Assembly (NCBI RefSeq): GCF_011397635.1
Contig: NC_064758.1
Location: 18,239,513 to 18,303,512 of the forward strand
Length of the DNA: 64,000 nucleotides
Reading direction: 5' to 3'
DNA from: Epinephelus fuscoguttatus
Taxonomy: Eukaryota > Chordata > Actinopteri > Perciformes > Serranidae
The notes under the pieces are model-generated. The model saw nothing but the letters and a program-made list of their open reading frames with translations, searched no databases and was not told the DNA's origin. This document shows, piece by piece, positions 36,531 to 45,773 of the stretch (its first letter is position 1; each line of letters begins with the position of its first letter). A program made the translations under genes and the position numbers.

Positions 36531-38600
36531 CTGTGTCTTTATTATACAGAAAAGTGTTAGACAGTATTTTTGCCATCTCAAGACTTTATTATGCTTTCTA
36601 TTCCAAATGCCAGTACGGAAATTGGATAAAGGACTTTTAAGTATTCAACACCTTTGTCATGGAATATGTTGCAAAATGACTTTGAAACTCAAGGCAGTAA
36701 TCTCATGAAATGCTTTTAAATCCACAACGAAAGAAACAGAGGCAGATTCCTTAAGATATCAGTTTACTTATTTATTTAGTTTACCTGGTTAAGAAACTCT
36801 TCTAAACTTCTCTTGTCAGATGTGACTCTCTTTTGCTTAACTTCCTTTTTATTTTGTCTCTCTTTGTGTTATTTGTGTTTTCTATCTGTAACTTTTTATT
36901 TAGGCCTCTGCCTGTCTTTTGAAAAGACAGGAAATCTCATAAAGGTTAAATAAGTAAACAAAAAAAGTGCCACTTTCAGTGAACAAAATCAGATAGTCCT
37001 TTTATAAAATTCATGGTTTTCCGATAGTGTTGTTGTTTATGGATGGATGTTGAAGAATTGTCGAATGGACCAACAACAGTGCGGTAACAAATGCCTACTG
37101 GATTACCAACTGTATCTTAAGCTCATTTTATGTCTCTCCAGGTTGACTGTCAGACTGAACTGGAGTGTACTGATGAAACCAGTGGCTCCATGAGGTAGGA
37201 CATGTCTATGGGAACTTATTGTCTTCTGTGGGAAATGGTCAGCAATAGTGCAAATGGCATGCTACTGTACATACCCATTAAACCTCGCCAGTCACTGTTA
37301 GTATTGCGGCTGTCTGTAGAGATCGATTTTTTCAATAGAAGTGATGTGTGCAGAGCTACATCCCAGTGATCAGCTGAGGTTAATAAGAGGCAGTCTGAGT
37401 TATCTAGTAGGTATCTCCTGCAGTTAGTCTTTAACATATGAAACTCCTTTGTGGTTTCAGACAGTTTCTTTGCTGCGCTGCAGTGGAGGGTAGTAACGCA
37501 TAGAGGGAATTTTGTACACTTGATTTGTTCACACTGCTAAAGCCTCATATTGTTTTCAGCTGAACCTAAAATGCACTTTTGTGCACAAAGAGGACCTGTC
37601 CATTTCTTATGTCAAAGTCAGGTTAACAAGGGAGTTATTAAAAAATGTGGACATTACTTTTACATTTTTCCCGTGGAGGTTAAATGCACTTATTTTGTAT
37701 AACTCTGGACAAAAGTGACTGCCAATCTATTTAACAAGGAAAGAAGGGCTTAACAGAGTTTGAAAATCTCTTTTAAAGAGTGTTTTAAGCTGCAAGATAG
37801 GACATGAAACATAGAGGTATGAAGAGTATGAAGAGAATAATCATGGACCACCAAACACAAAGGATCAAAAGGTTAATGTGAGATTAATAAAGCAATAATA
37901 AAGATGTCAAAATAATAATATAGAAATAGATATGCAGGACATTAAAATTATTTAAGACAAAGATAAACAACACAGATGACACTGATGATCTCAATATAAT
38001 GTTACAAACAAATAAGTAGTTTATGAACACTGTTGGATCAGCTTGCCTCCAGTTCAAACATGATGGGTTTAAAAGCAATGTGTGATTGAAGCATGTTCTA
38101 CTCAGAGGGAGCAGCAGACATGAAGGCTCACATTAGGAACAGAAAGAAGTTCTGGAGTGTAAACAGCATTCCCAGCCCTTATTTGGAACAATAAATTTGC
38201 AAAAGTATGCAGATCAGTATGACTCTGTAAAGCCCTGCTTACCCTATCATACAAACAAGAGTGTAGGTTTTGTTCCAACACTGAAGGACAAACCTATGAA
38301 ACATGGCGTTGTGGGGTCCTCTGCCAGAAAAAAAATGAATATCAAACACTTAATTTTCTACATTGTGGTGACTTTCTATGCTCCAGTTTGTACCGTTTCT
38401 GCATCACTTCAGGGTGTACATGTCTTAAATTTTGTCAAAATAAAAATAACACTGATGGTTCAGGCAGAACTCCACAATGCAGAACTGACAAATGTTTCTT
38501 TTTCTTTGTCTCAAAATAAAGGCAGGACTTGCTTCCAAAATAAAAGCCCACTTGTGACATTTCTTTTCAGTTCAGAAAACATTGCTATAATGCACTACAG

Positions 38601-38651
38601 ATAATATAATATAATATAATATAATATAATATAATATAATATAATATAATA
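38601..38651. repeat. (ATAAT)n microsatellite
   Basis: Ten uninterrupted ATAAT units. Confidence 0.95.
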
Positions 38652-39029
38652 TACATTTTTATAGGATACGAAAGGTGTTACAATGCCTAACCATTAACTA
38701 TGAAAGACATTTTGTCTGAAGATTAACAGTCCTAAAATACAGTATAAGCTCTAAAAAACGGGATCCGAATTGTTCAGTTTTTCTTGTTGAAAAGCAAAAG
38801 CCAATTATATGAAGAGTGACAGTGTTTTTGCTCCCTCATGCTCCCTCATGCATATTCCTGTGGATATTACTGTCTTTAAGGAGCATTTTACCAGTATCCC
38901 AATAAGATTTACATTTACTGTATAGCTGTTCTCATGCACTGTTCCCAGAATCTGTATGAGGCTTTACCCAGAATTTGTATACAGCTCACATAATCGTGAG
39001 CTGGTGATGTGTGTGTAACCTACATAACT

Positions 39030-39370
39030 GGAAAGGCTGCAATCATGTGACCATGAGTGTGCTGATGAGAGTAAAAATGGAAGTAGTGTAAAGAGCAAAG
39101 CAACACGGGACTTTCCCCCCAGGAGACTGGTGTTTGTGTCCCATTTGAATCCAAGTGAACTTAGAGTTATCTTAAGCTACGTTGCCACCATGTTTCTTTT
39201 CCTGAACCCCAACCTACGTAACTTTACTTGCCCAAAATTAATCTATGTAACTTCACCTTAAATATTTAACCTTACGTTAAGTAGGCTACGAAATGTGACA
39301 GCACACCATGTTTCTATTCCTAAACGTAACTTTACATTAAGTACGCAATGTTCCATTAAGTAATGTAATG
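39030..39370. repeat. Dispersed repeat, second copy of the 10045-10300 family
   Basis: It shares GGAAGTAGTGTAAAGAG, GACTGGTGTTTGTGTC, CCAAGTGAACTT and TTTACTTGCCC in order with 10045-10300. Its AACCTACGTAACTTTACTTG phrase is typical of this fish repeat. Confidence 0.7.
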
Positions 39371-39662
39371 AATGCCATTCGTGGAGCAATGATTAGTTAG
39401 ATATTGAAACACTGTATGACGATATGTTTGTATATTTGACAGATCTGCATCTCATTTATGTCCAGTACCAACGTTCAGTGTCAATGCAGCAGGCAGTGTG
39501 CCCTTTACAAAGCATCTGAGGGTGTAGGGTTCCAGTTGAGGTTATGGTGGGGGTTGGGTGCATCTGAATTTTGTGCAGGAGACAAGAGTTTGCATCCTGT
39601 CACAGACCTGCTAATCACAATCTCTACCCTTAACCATGCTGTATTTACCACAGATAGTAGTT

Positions 39663-39717
39663 AGTGCCAACATTGTCTCTCTACAGTATCATACTGTACA
39701 GCGACAATGTTGGCACT
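39663..39717. repeat. Near-perfect 27-bp inverted repeat
   Basis: Arms 39663-39689 and 39691-39717 around a single C pair with two mismatches; the outer 15 bases (AGTGCCAACATTGTC) pair perfectly. A DNA foldback or hairpin RNA is possible; no known miRNA family recognised. Confidence 0.85.
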
Positions 39718-40924
39718 GAGAAAAATGTATTTGTTTTCTGGGATTTTGCATTATTTGTTCAGTACTGGAGCACTTGTCAGGGTTGATTTTGCACAGTATT
39801 TTTAAAGAAGCAGGCATGTAAGAGACATGAAGGGTTTAATAAATGCTGCTATTGAGCTGCATTACGGAATTTGTAGGATCCAGTGATTTGGAGCTGGCTC
39901 CACACTACAGACACTGGACATTTTGCTGCTTCCATTTTGATCGTTCTTTTTATGCGTCTCTCTTAGTCTCCCAATGTTTTATAAAAGTGCACTGCTAAAT
40001 CGTCGGAGTCGTCCTTTAATTAGTAGAGATTTGCTATTGAATGAGTATTTGCCTGTTTTGGCATCACATTATATTGTTTGATTCAGATCAGTGGTAACAG
40101 GCTTCAGGTGGAATAACACCAAGTCCAACTGGTGTAGAAAGAGACAAGGAGCAGCTTAAGTTATAGTGTACTGGAGAACAATCTACTCTAATTTGAACTG
40201 ATAAAAACTTCAAAAGTTAAAATATGGAAAAAAAATCAATTTGCAAACACGCAGTATGTCCTTTTACTCCATTTACAAAACTGGATGAGTGAGTGAAGCC
40301 CAAACACATGGAAGCTGCAAGACAAACCAGTTTGCTTCTCTTAAAAAGAAACCATTCTGACCCAGTATTGGATTGAAGGCTTTAATGGATGCTATTGTAT
40401 ACTGTACTTATTTCTTTCCAGTTTTCTGGTAAAATTCAATTTTACTTTCATTTGAACAGACCAAAGTATAGTCCCACAAAAGGACTAAAACAACCGAATT
40501 CTGTATTTTTAGAGCAGAACAAAAAATATAATGAAGAGTGTGCACAAACCTGTCAGTCAAATAAAGGGAATACCACTGCAGAGGTTATACACCTGAAAAA
40601 AGTGGTCGTGAAAACTGGGATATTTTCTTTATTTGACCTGTTTCACAGCAGAAGAGCAGGGCATTATTTAACACATTCTTTTTCATTTTTGACATGTTGG
40701 TGGTCACATGTGGAGTTTGTTTATGGATATTATAGCTGGATATGGTGTGTAAGACTCAGAAAAAACCCAAAACAAACATATAATCAAAAACGAATCCTCC
40801 CGTTTCCTCTCAGCTCACATCACGCTGAAGCAAAAGTCAGGTGGAGTCCCGTGTCTCTGTTTCTCTCCCCACCCTTAGCCCCACATGCGAGTCTTATTCA
40901 CATGAAGTGTCGGAACATTGTCAG

Positions 40925-41010
40925 ACAAAGGCTCCCTGTTATCCTGCCTGCACAGATGGGTTACCGACGCCGATTTTGTTAGAAAAGACAAAAGAGGACT
41001 CTAACCGTAG
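40925..41010. promoter_or_regulatory. hes2 upstream block A2
   Basis: ACAAAGGCTCCCTGTTATCC, GCACAGATGGGTTACCGACG and GGACTCTAACCG match 31240-31315 in order. It also overlaps the end of a long chance open frame. Confidence 0.5.
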
Positions 41011-41089
41011 GAGCAAAACGTAGGAAAAGTGTACCTCCTCCCAACCCCCATCACCTCCATCATCCCTCTATCCCAGCGGGGCGGTGAGG

Positions 41090-41099
41090 GGCGCGTGCA
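41090..41099. promoter_or_regulatory. GGCGCGTGCA motif
   Basis: Class-C HES-type candidate site just downstream of block A2. Copy A has a weaker counterpart, CGCGTG at 31409-31414, at the corresponding place after block A1. Confidence 0.35.
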
Positions 41100-41950
41100 G
41101 CAAGTGTGCCTCTCTGTTTCAGGGCAGCGCTTGGCTTTGTTGAAGCAGCGCTGCATGATCATGTCTGCACGATGCTGACCTTCACATTTAGACTCTGTAG
41201 ACTTTATTTATTGTCATTTCAAATTGTGGACATAGTTGGAAGTTATGCTCAATCACCCAAACACCTTATAAATGATAGCAAACATTAAAATCATATTGCG
41301 CCATTAAGATGGATAAATCTAGTGCACGAGTGCGGTTTGGAAACCAATTTAAAGTTGACGTAATGCAAACACATTATGCTCTCTTTATGATTGAATCCAT
41401 ATATTGTATAAAGATGAATAATGGATTAGTGTAGTCATTTGCCTTTGCGTTACTGCTTTAATATACTCTTCAATATTGGATTTGTAATTCTGTAATTCTG
41501 CTTGTGTTTTGCGAAGTTCTTACAATATCAGAAAAAAGATAATGCTTTTTTTAAGATTCTCAGTGTGTGTTTTCCTATGTGAACTGTTTGATGTTTACCG
41601 TAATAATTTAAAAAGAACCGTGTCCACTGGATCATGCAATCTGCTCTTTCAGACCAGCATCTCCATCTCCACCAACAGCTTGAGCTTTGTGTTTCGTCAT
41701 CATCATATGATATTGATAAACAGGCATTTCATGATAGCTTGGACGCCAAAATATCCATGAGTCCAGCCGAAGGAGACAATTGCAACAGAGTTTCCAAACA
41801 GGGGGGGCGAGAATGGTTTGTTTCAGTTGGACGACAACATGGACCTGTAAGGGGCATGCAGATGGGGCACCCACGCCAAAACTGCGTGGAGATCATGTGT
41901 CGTGCGTGTAAAGTCTATAGAAAGAGCTTGAGTATATGCAATGCAATATA

Positions 41951-41951
41951 T

Positions 41952-41982
<31 letters not shown>

Positions 41983-42000
41983 GGGGGTGGGCGCGCGCGC
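41951..42000. repeat. (TG)n + G22 + (GC)5 tract
   Basis: TG repeats (41951-41965), then 22 uninterrupted G (41966-41987), then TGG and alternating GC. Both quadruplex-prone and Z-DNA-prone on paper. Confidence 0.95.
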
Positions 42001-42122
42001 ATGGATAAGATGTGGATAGATCCACGGTGGGACTGGGAGGCTGGCTGTTGAGGATGCTGGTGTGGTGCAGGAGGAGTGTATGGGGGGGTGGGGTCGATGG
42101 ATGGAGGCTCGGTAACAGACCG

Positions 42123-42157
42123 CCATCTGGTCCCCGTGGCGCGTGCTGCGCGCGTGG
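42123..42157. promoter_or_regulatory. hes2 upstream block B2
   Basis: CCATCTGG, CGTGGCGCGTGCTG (GGCGCGTGCT at 42138-42147) and GCGCGTGG (CGCGTG at 42151-42156), the same order as B1. Confidence 0.5.
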
Positions 42158-42546
42158 TTCCCCTGAGTGCAGTGGTATTTGATGGGTTGTCATGTCTCTC
42201 CAGTTTTTATTTAAAATCTGAAAAATCTCAAAGCTGTAATTCAAAGTTGGATTCATAGCTCACATGGCACATGGTTGGTTATGGAATACAACAAGACCAC
42301 AAATAAATAGCTTAAGTATTAATAACACATAAAAAGTTAAATCTGACATCAGGCTCATTTTATATTTCGCGGTGGCTATTATGATTGAAGTACATGCTCC
42401 CTCGCTACCCACCCTTTGTTTTTCAGCCCCCGCCGCGTTGCGTGAGGCGTTGGCAGCAGCGGGATACACCCTTCAGGTAGAGACACCCCCCGGGCAGAAA
42501 CTGCATAAAAACATCATATGCAAAACTATTGTTGTCAAAATCTAAG

Positions 42547-42582
42547 AGCAGATGTTATTTGAAAGTAGCGTGGCTTGGGTAT
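42547..42582. promoter_or_regulatory. hes2 upstream block C2
   Basis: AGCAGATGTTA then TAGCGTGGCTTGGGTAT (42566-42582), identical words to C1. It lies 898 bases before the copy B ATG. Confidence 0.55.
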
Positions 42583-43377
42583 GAGATTGGAGTAAGAGTC
42601 TGTATCTCTGTGGACACTTGTTCATACGCTCAAGCCTGACCCCTACGCCAGCAGTGTGTGTATTGCACCCTATTGTTCAAAGTGTGTATTTTTATTTTAA
42701 AACACATAGCGTAAAGTATATGTAATCAAACTTGGGCAAATTACGCAGTAAAATACAATAAAACCCCAACGTGGAACAGCATCATGAAATTCAGCAGGCA
42801 AACATATTTTAACAATATAAAGTTATTACAAGCTCATAAATAAATTGTTGGTGTTGAGAAGATATTATTCTTTAAAATGAATTTTATTTCCTTGTTAGAT
42901 CTCAAAATAAACGAACCCTATATAACTTATAATACAGCCTATATATTAAGTACCCAGCTCCAAAGCACTGCGTAATTACGCACCACTAATTATATATTTT
43001 TGTGTATTTTAGAAACACCTTTTCCATCCACTATATATGAAATAAGAAACCTACTTATGTTATATTTAATTTGATATAAGTTGGGTTCAAAGAGTTTGCA
43101 GAATTGATATTTGGTGAATGAGCATTCGGTGCGTCCAAAGCTTCTTTACGCACACATTTCTCCAGCTTGTTACCGCAGGTTTTGTTTTATTTGGTCGCTG
43201 GATCACAACGCAGACACGCGCTATAGTTGTTACGCATGGATTAGAATAGAAGACAGATGGTTATCTCACTAAATTTGATGGTTTTGTGTTGTTTCCATTG
43301 AGTTCATACTCCAAATCGTTTCGTGTTGGCTTGGGGGCGTAGCCGTGACGCACGTTAACCGACGCCAGGGAGCTGCA

Positions 43378-43383
43378 TATATA
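43378..43383 (+). promoter_or_regulatory. TATA box of hes2 copy B
   Basis: CATATATACC with TATATA 86 bases before the ATG. A start near 43410 gives a 5'UTR of about 55 bases. Confidence 0.65.
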
Positions 43384-43463
43384 CCGCAGCCCTTGGCCGT
43401 TTGAGACACATCTTCACTGACTTTCGTTCTGGACACTTCTCTGGCACAAAGACGAAGCTGAAA

Positions 43464-43553
43464 ATGTCTCCAAACATGACTTGTGAAGCTCTGCAGTCTT
43501 TTTCTCCAAAGCTAACTGTGGCCAAAAGAAAAGAGGCTCTTGAGCTCAGAAAG
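43464..43553 (+). CDS. hes2: hes2 copy B coding exon 1
   Basis: 90 bp, 30 codons from [11 protein letters not shown] to LELRK, phase 0, GTAAGC donor. Confidence 0.93.
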
Positions 43554-44386
43554 GTAAGCGAAGTCAAGGAATTTTGCTTTATTATCTTAAACATTTTCTC
43601 TGATGTTTTGCACGTAATGTAATGAATGAATTCTAAACATGATGTTTTTTTTTCAGACAATGAAACCTTTGATGGAAAAAAGGAGGCGCGCCCGTATCAA
43701 CGACAGCCTGAACCATCTGAAAAACCTCATCCTCCCCCTCACAGGCAGAGATGTAAGTTCTCATATCCATTTCAATGCATGCATAATACGTTTCTGAAAC
43801 ACCTCAGTCATGGCAACATTTAGGCTCATATGTTTAACATTTGCTTTTTGATTATTTTTCAGAAGACTCGCTACTCCAAGCTTGAAAAAGCCGACATCCT
43901 GGAAATGACTGTGAGGTTCCTCAGCGACATTCCTCCTGTTAACACCAAAAGTGAGTGGTTCTGCTTGTATAACGTGTTTGTTGAGAGATACAGAAATAGT
44001 GGACTCTTCTCGACACTTTTGAACAGAGGAACTAACAAGTCATTGTCTTTTCAGATTCCGCAAACAGCTACAAGGAGGGCTACAAAGCCTGCCTCCAGCG
44101 CGTCTCAACTCTGCTCCCCAAAACGAGCTTGGATCAAGACGCCTGTCAGCGGGTGAACGAATTCGTCCAGCAGTCCATGTCCTCCACCGTCACACCAACC
44201 TGCCTGAACTGCTGCGCTCAGAGCTCCAGGACTCTCCCTCAGATCCAGCAGAAACTCCTGAGCCTCAAATCCAGCTTCAGCTCCAGACTGGAGAGCCTGT
44301 CCCGCAGCAGCAGCGGCGCAGTTGCTCCCAGACGAGCGCAGCCAGGCCCGCAGGCTGTCAACGCAGCCATGTGGAGACCTTGGTAG
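43464..44386 (+). CDS. hes2: hes2 copy B, bHLH-Orange-WRPW transcriptional repressor (4 coding exons)
   Basis: Exons 43464-43553, 43657-43752, 43863-43950 and 44055-44386 join to 201 residues, exactly the length of copy A. It has the same layout: a basic region with the HES proline ([15 protein letters not shown]), helix 2 with [17 protein letters not shown], an Orange domain ([13 protein letters not shown]) and C-terminal WRPW. The four-exon structure, with an intron between the loop and the YSKLEKAD segment, is the usual vertebrate HES structure, so this copy keeps the ancestral form. Tandem and same-strand with copy A, about 9.5 kb downstream, and only about 0.9 kb before acot7. The ATG has A at -3. 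Likely a nuclear DNA-binding repressor recruiting Groucho/TLE. Zebrafish also has two hes2 genes; which one each copy matches cannot be decided here. Confidence 0.95.
43657..43752 (+). CDS. hes2: hes2 copy B coding exon 2
   Basis: 96 bp, 32 codons from [11 protein letters not shown] to LPLTGRD, acceptor TTTTTCAG, donor GTAAGT, phase 0. Basic region, helix 1 and loop. Confidence 0.94.
43863..43950 (+). CDS. hes2: hes2 copy B coding exon 3
   Basis: 88 bp, from [11 protein letters not shown] to PVNTK, acceptor TTTTTCAG, donor GTGAGT, phase 1. Helix 2. Confidence 0.94.
44055..44386 (+). CDS. hes2: hes2 copy B last coding exon
   Basis: 332 bp, acceptor CTTTTCAG, Orange domain to WRPW, stop TAG at 44384-44386. 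Confidence 0.95.
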
Positions 44387-44850
44387 ATTTCTTCAGTTTT
44401 CAGTTTCTTCCAAAAGCCTGTGAAAACTGTGAAGTGTTTCATATGTAGGCAGCATGTTGAGATAGCATCACTTGTAAATATACACAGTGATTGATGAAAG
44501 CCAGAATTCATCGTTAAATCGTATTGGTTGAGTATTATATACTTACGCTCTGCGCACGAGTCTGTTGTCCTGTTTAAGTTGACAAGTTTAGACGGTCGTA
44601 TTTTCTTAAATCTGCATGTATGTATACGGTAAATATTTAGTCCTCTCCGCGGACTAAGTGATGAAGGGCCATTGAAACAGCCCTGTAAGACCCAAAGGGT
44701 CAGTGTGTATGAATTTGCACCATAGACCTCAGTGTCCTGAGTCTGTGCAGATGAACTCTGTAGACATGTTATGTGTCATTGTAAGTATCTCTGTGGGGAT
44801 GTTTTATTTTTGCTATTCACAGCAAATGTTGTATATATGTTATATAAACA

Positions 44851-44856
44851 AATAAA
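44851..44856 (+). promoter_or_regulatory. Poly(A) signal of hes2 copy B
   Basis: AATAAA about 465 bases after the stop. The GT-rich stretch (TTTTGTGTTGAGTG) just after it fits a downstream element. Confidence 0.6.
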
Positions 44857-44879
44857 ACTGCCATGTCGTGGTAAGATTT

Positions 44880-45723
44880 TGTGTTGAGTGTTTTTTTTTT
44901 TTATACCCTATAGATAACGACATTGGTCTTCAGTCATGTGCGTAATTACGCATTTTTACGCACAGCCATACTTTATATGAAAGCTGTGCCATGGTAAATG
45001 AAAATAAACGTTATTTAGTTGGCACACTTCAGACAAAGGGTAGACTGACTGTGCCTTTCATTGCAATACAATTCAAAAGCAAAGTTTTGAGGAGGCTTCC
45101 TTCCAACAATATGGAGCATGGAAACCAAAGCGTCTCCAGACTCTGAACTGAAACTTGTTACAGCACACATGATGTAATATTTCCTTATATGGAAACTCTC
45201 TCTGTTTAATAAGCAAAGGCCTCGGTGACACATCTGTCAGATTTCAACAGAATAAAAACCGTTACTCAGGATGGAGGTTGTGGTCAAACGCGCCCACCTC
45301 AGGCAACATGAAATATTGCTCCTACTCTGAGCATGTTGGAGGAAATGTGGTCTCTGCTGCCCTCCTCCGACGGCTGCAGGTAATGACATGGTCATGGTTT
45401 CTAGTTCCGTTGTACAAACATGTTCAGCTCTATGAAAGACACCGGCCACTACACTTAACATAAATGTTTTTTGGTTGGTTTACGTCATTTTTGAATGTTT
45501 GCAAAACAAATGAGCTACATTATATAAACACCTCTGAAGTCTAAGCAGGTCACTTTTCCTACAGATGAGTCATTGTGAAAGAGACCAGACAGAGCAGCCG
45601 GCGGACACCGGAGGAGTCTGACTTCCCCTCACATCTCACAGTATCCTGCTGCAACACGAGACCAACAAACCCCGAGAGCTTATCATCATCACCACCACCA
45701 TCATCATCAGCAGCAGAAGCAGC
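44880..45723. other. Short spacer and presumed acot7 promoter/5'UTR
   Basis: No TATA is visible near acot7 exon 1. The last part (45590-45723) is GC-richer, with a run of ATC/ACC and AGC triplets directly before the ATG (45680-45723), typical of a 5'UTR under a housekeeping-type promoter. Confidence 0.5.
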
Positions 45724-45773
45724 ATGTCGGCACCGCAGGCGCGCGACGCACCATCCTCCCTTCAATTATGCAG
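45724..45773 (+). CDS. acot7: acot7 coding exon 1
   Basis: 50 bp encoding 16 residues plus two bases (AG) of an Arg codon, donor GTAGGA. The LQLCR end matches IQICR of the human protein. Confidence 0.9.

Larger units (their letters stand above)
34441..43377. other. Spacer between hes2 copies
   Basis: About 9 kb with no supported gene. It holds two hairpins (35820-35863, 39663-39717), repeats at 36137-36530 and 39030-39370, an (ATAAT)n microsatellite (38601-38651), a TG/poly-G/GC tract (41951-42000) and upstream blocks A2, B2 and C2 of copy B (40925-42582). Elsewhere it is AT-rich and unremarkable. Confidence 0.6.

Noticed and set aside
38197-38604. 135-codon open frame
   Set aside because: No recognisable domain; ends at an (ATAAT)n microsatellite; looks like chance.
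40389-40982. 197-codon open frame, the longest outside the transposon
   Set aside because: No domain, composition looks like translated AT-rich DNA, no splice or promoter context, and its end overlaps block A2, which is conserved as non-coding sequence.
41634-42008. 124-codon frame running into the poly-G tract
   Set aside because: Ends in Val/Gly from the TG/G repeat; no domain.
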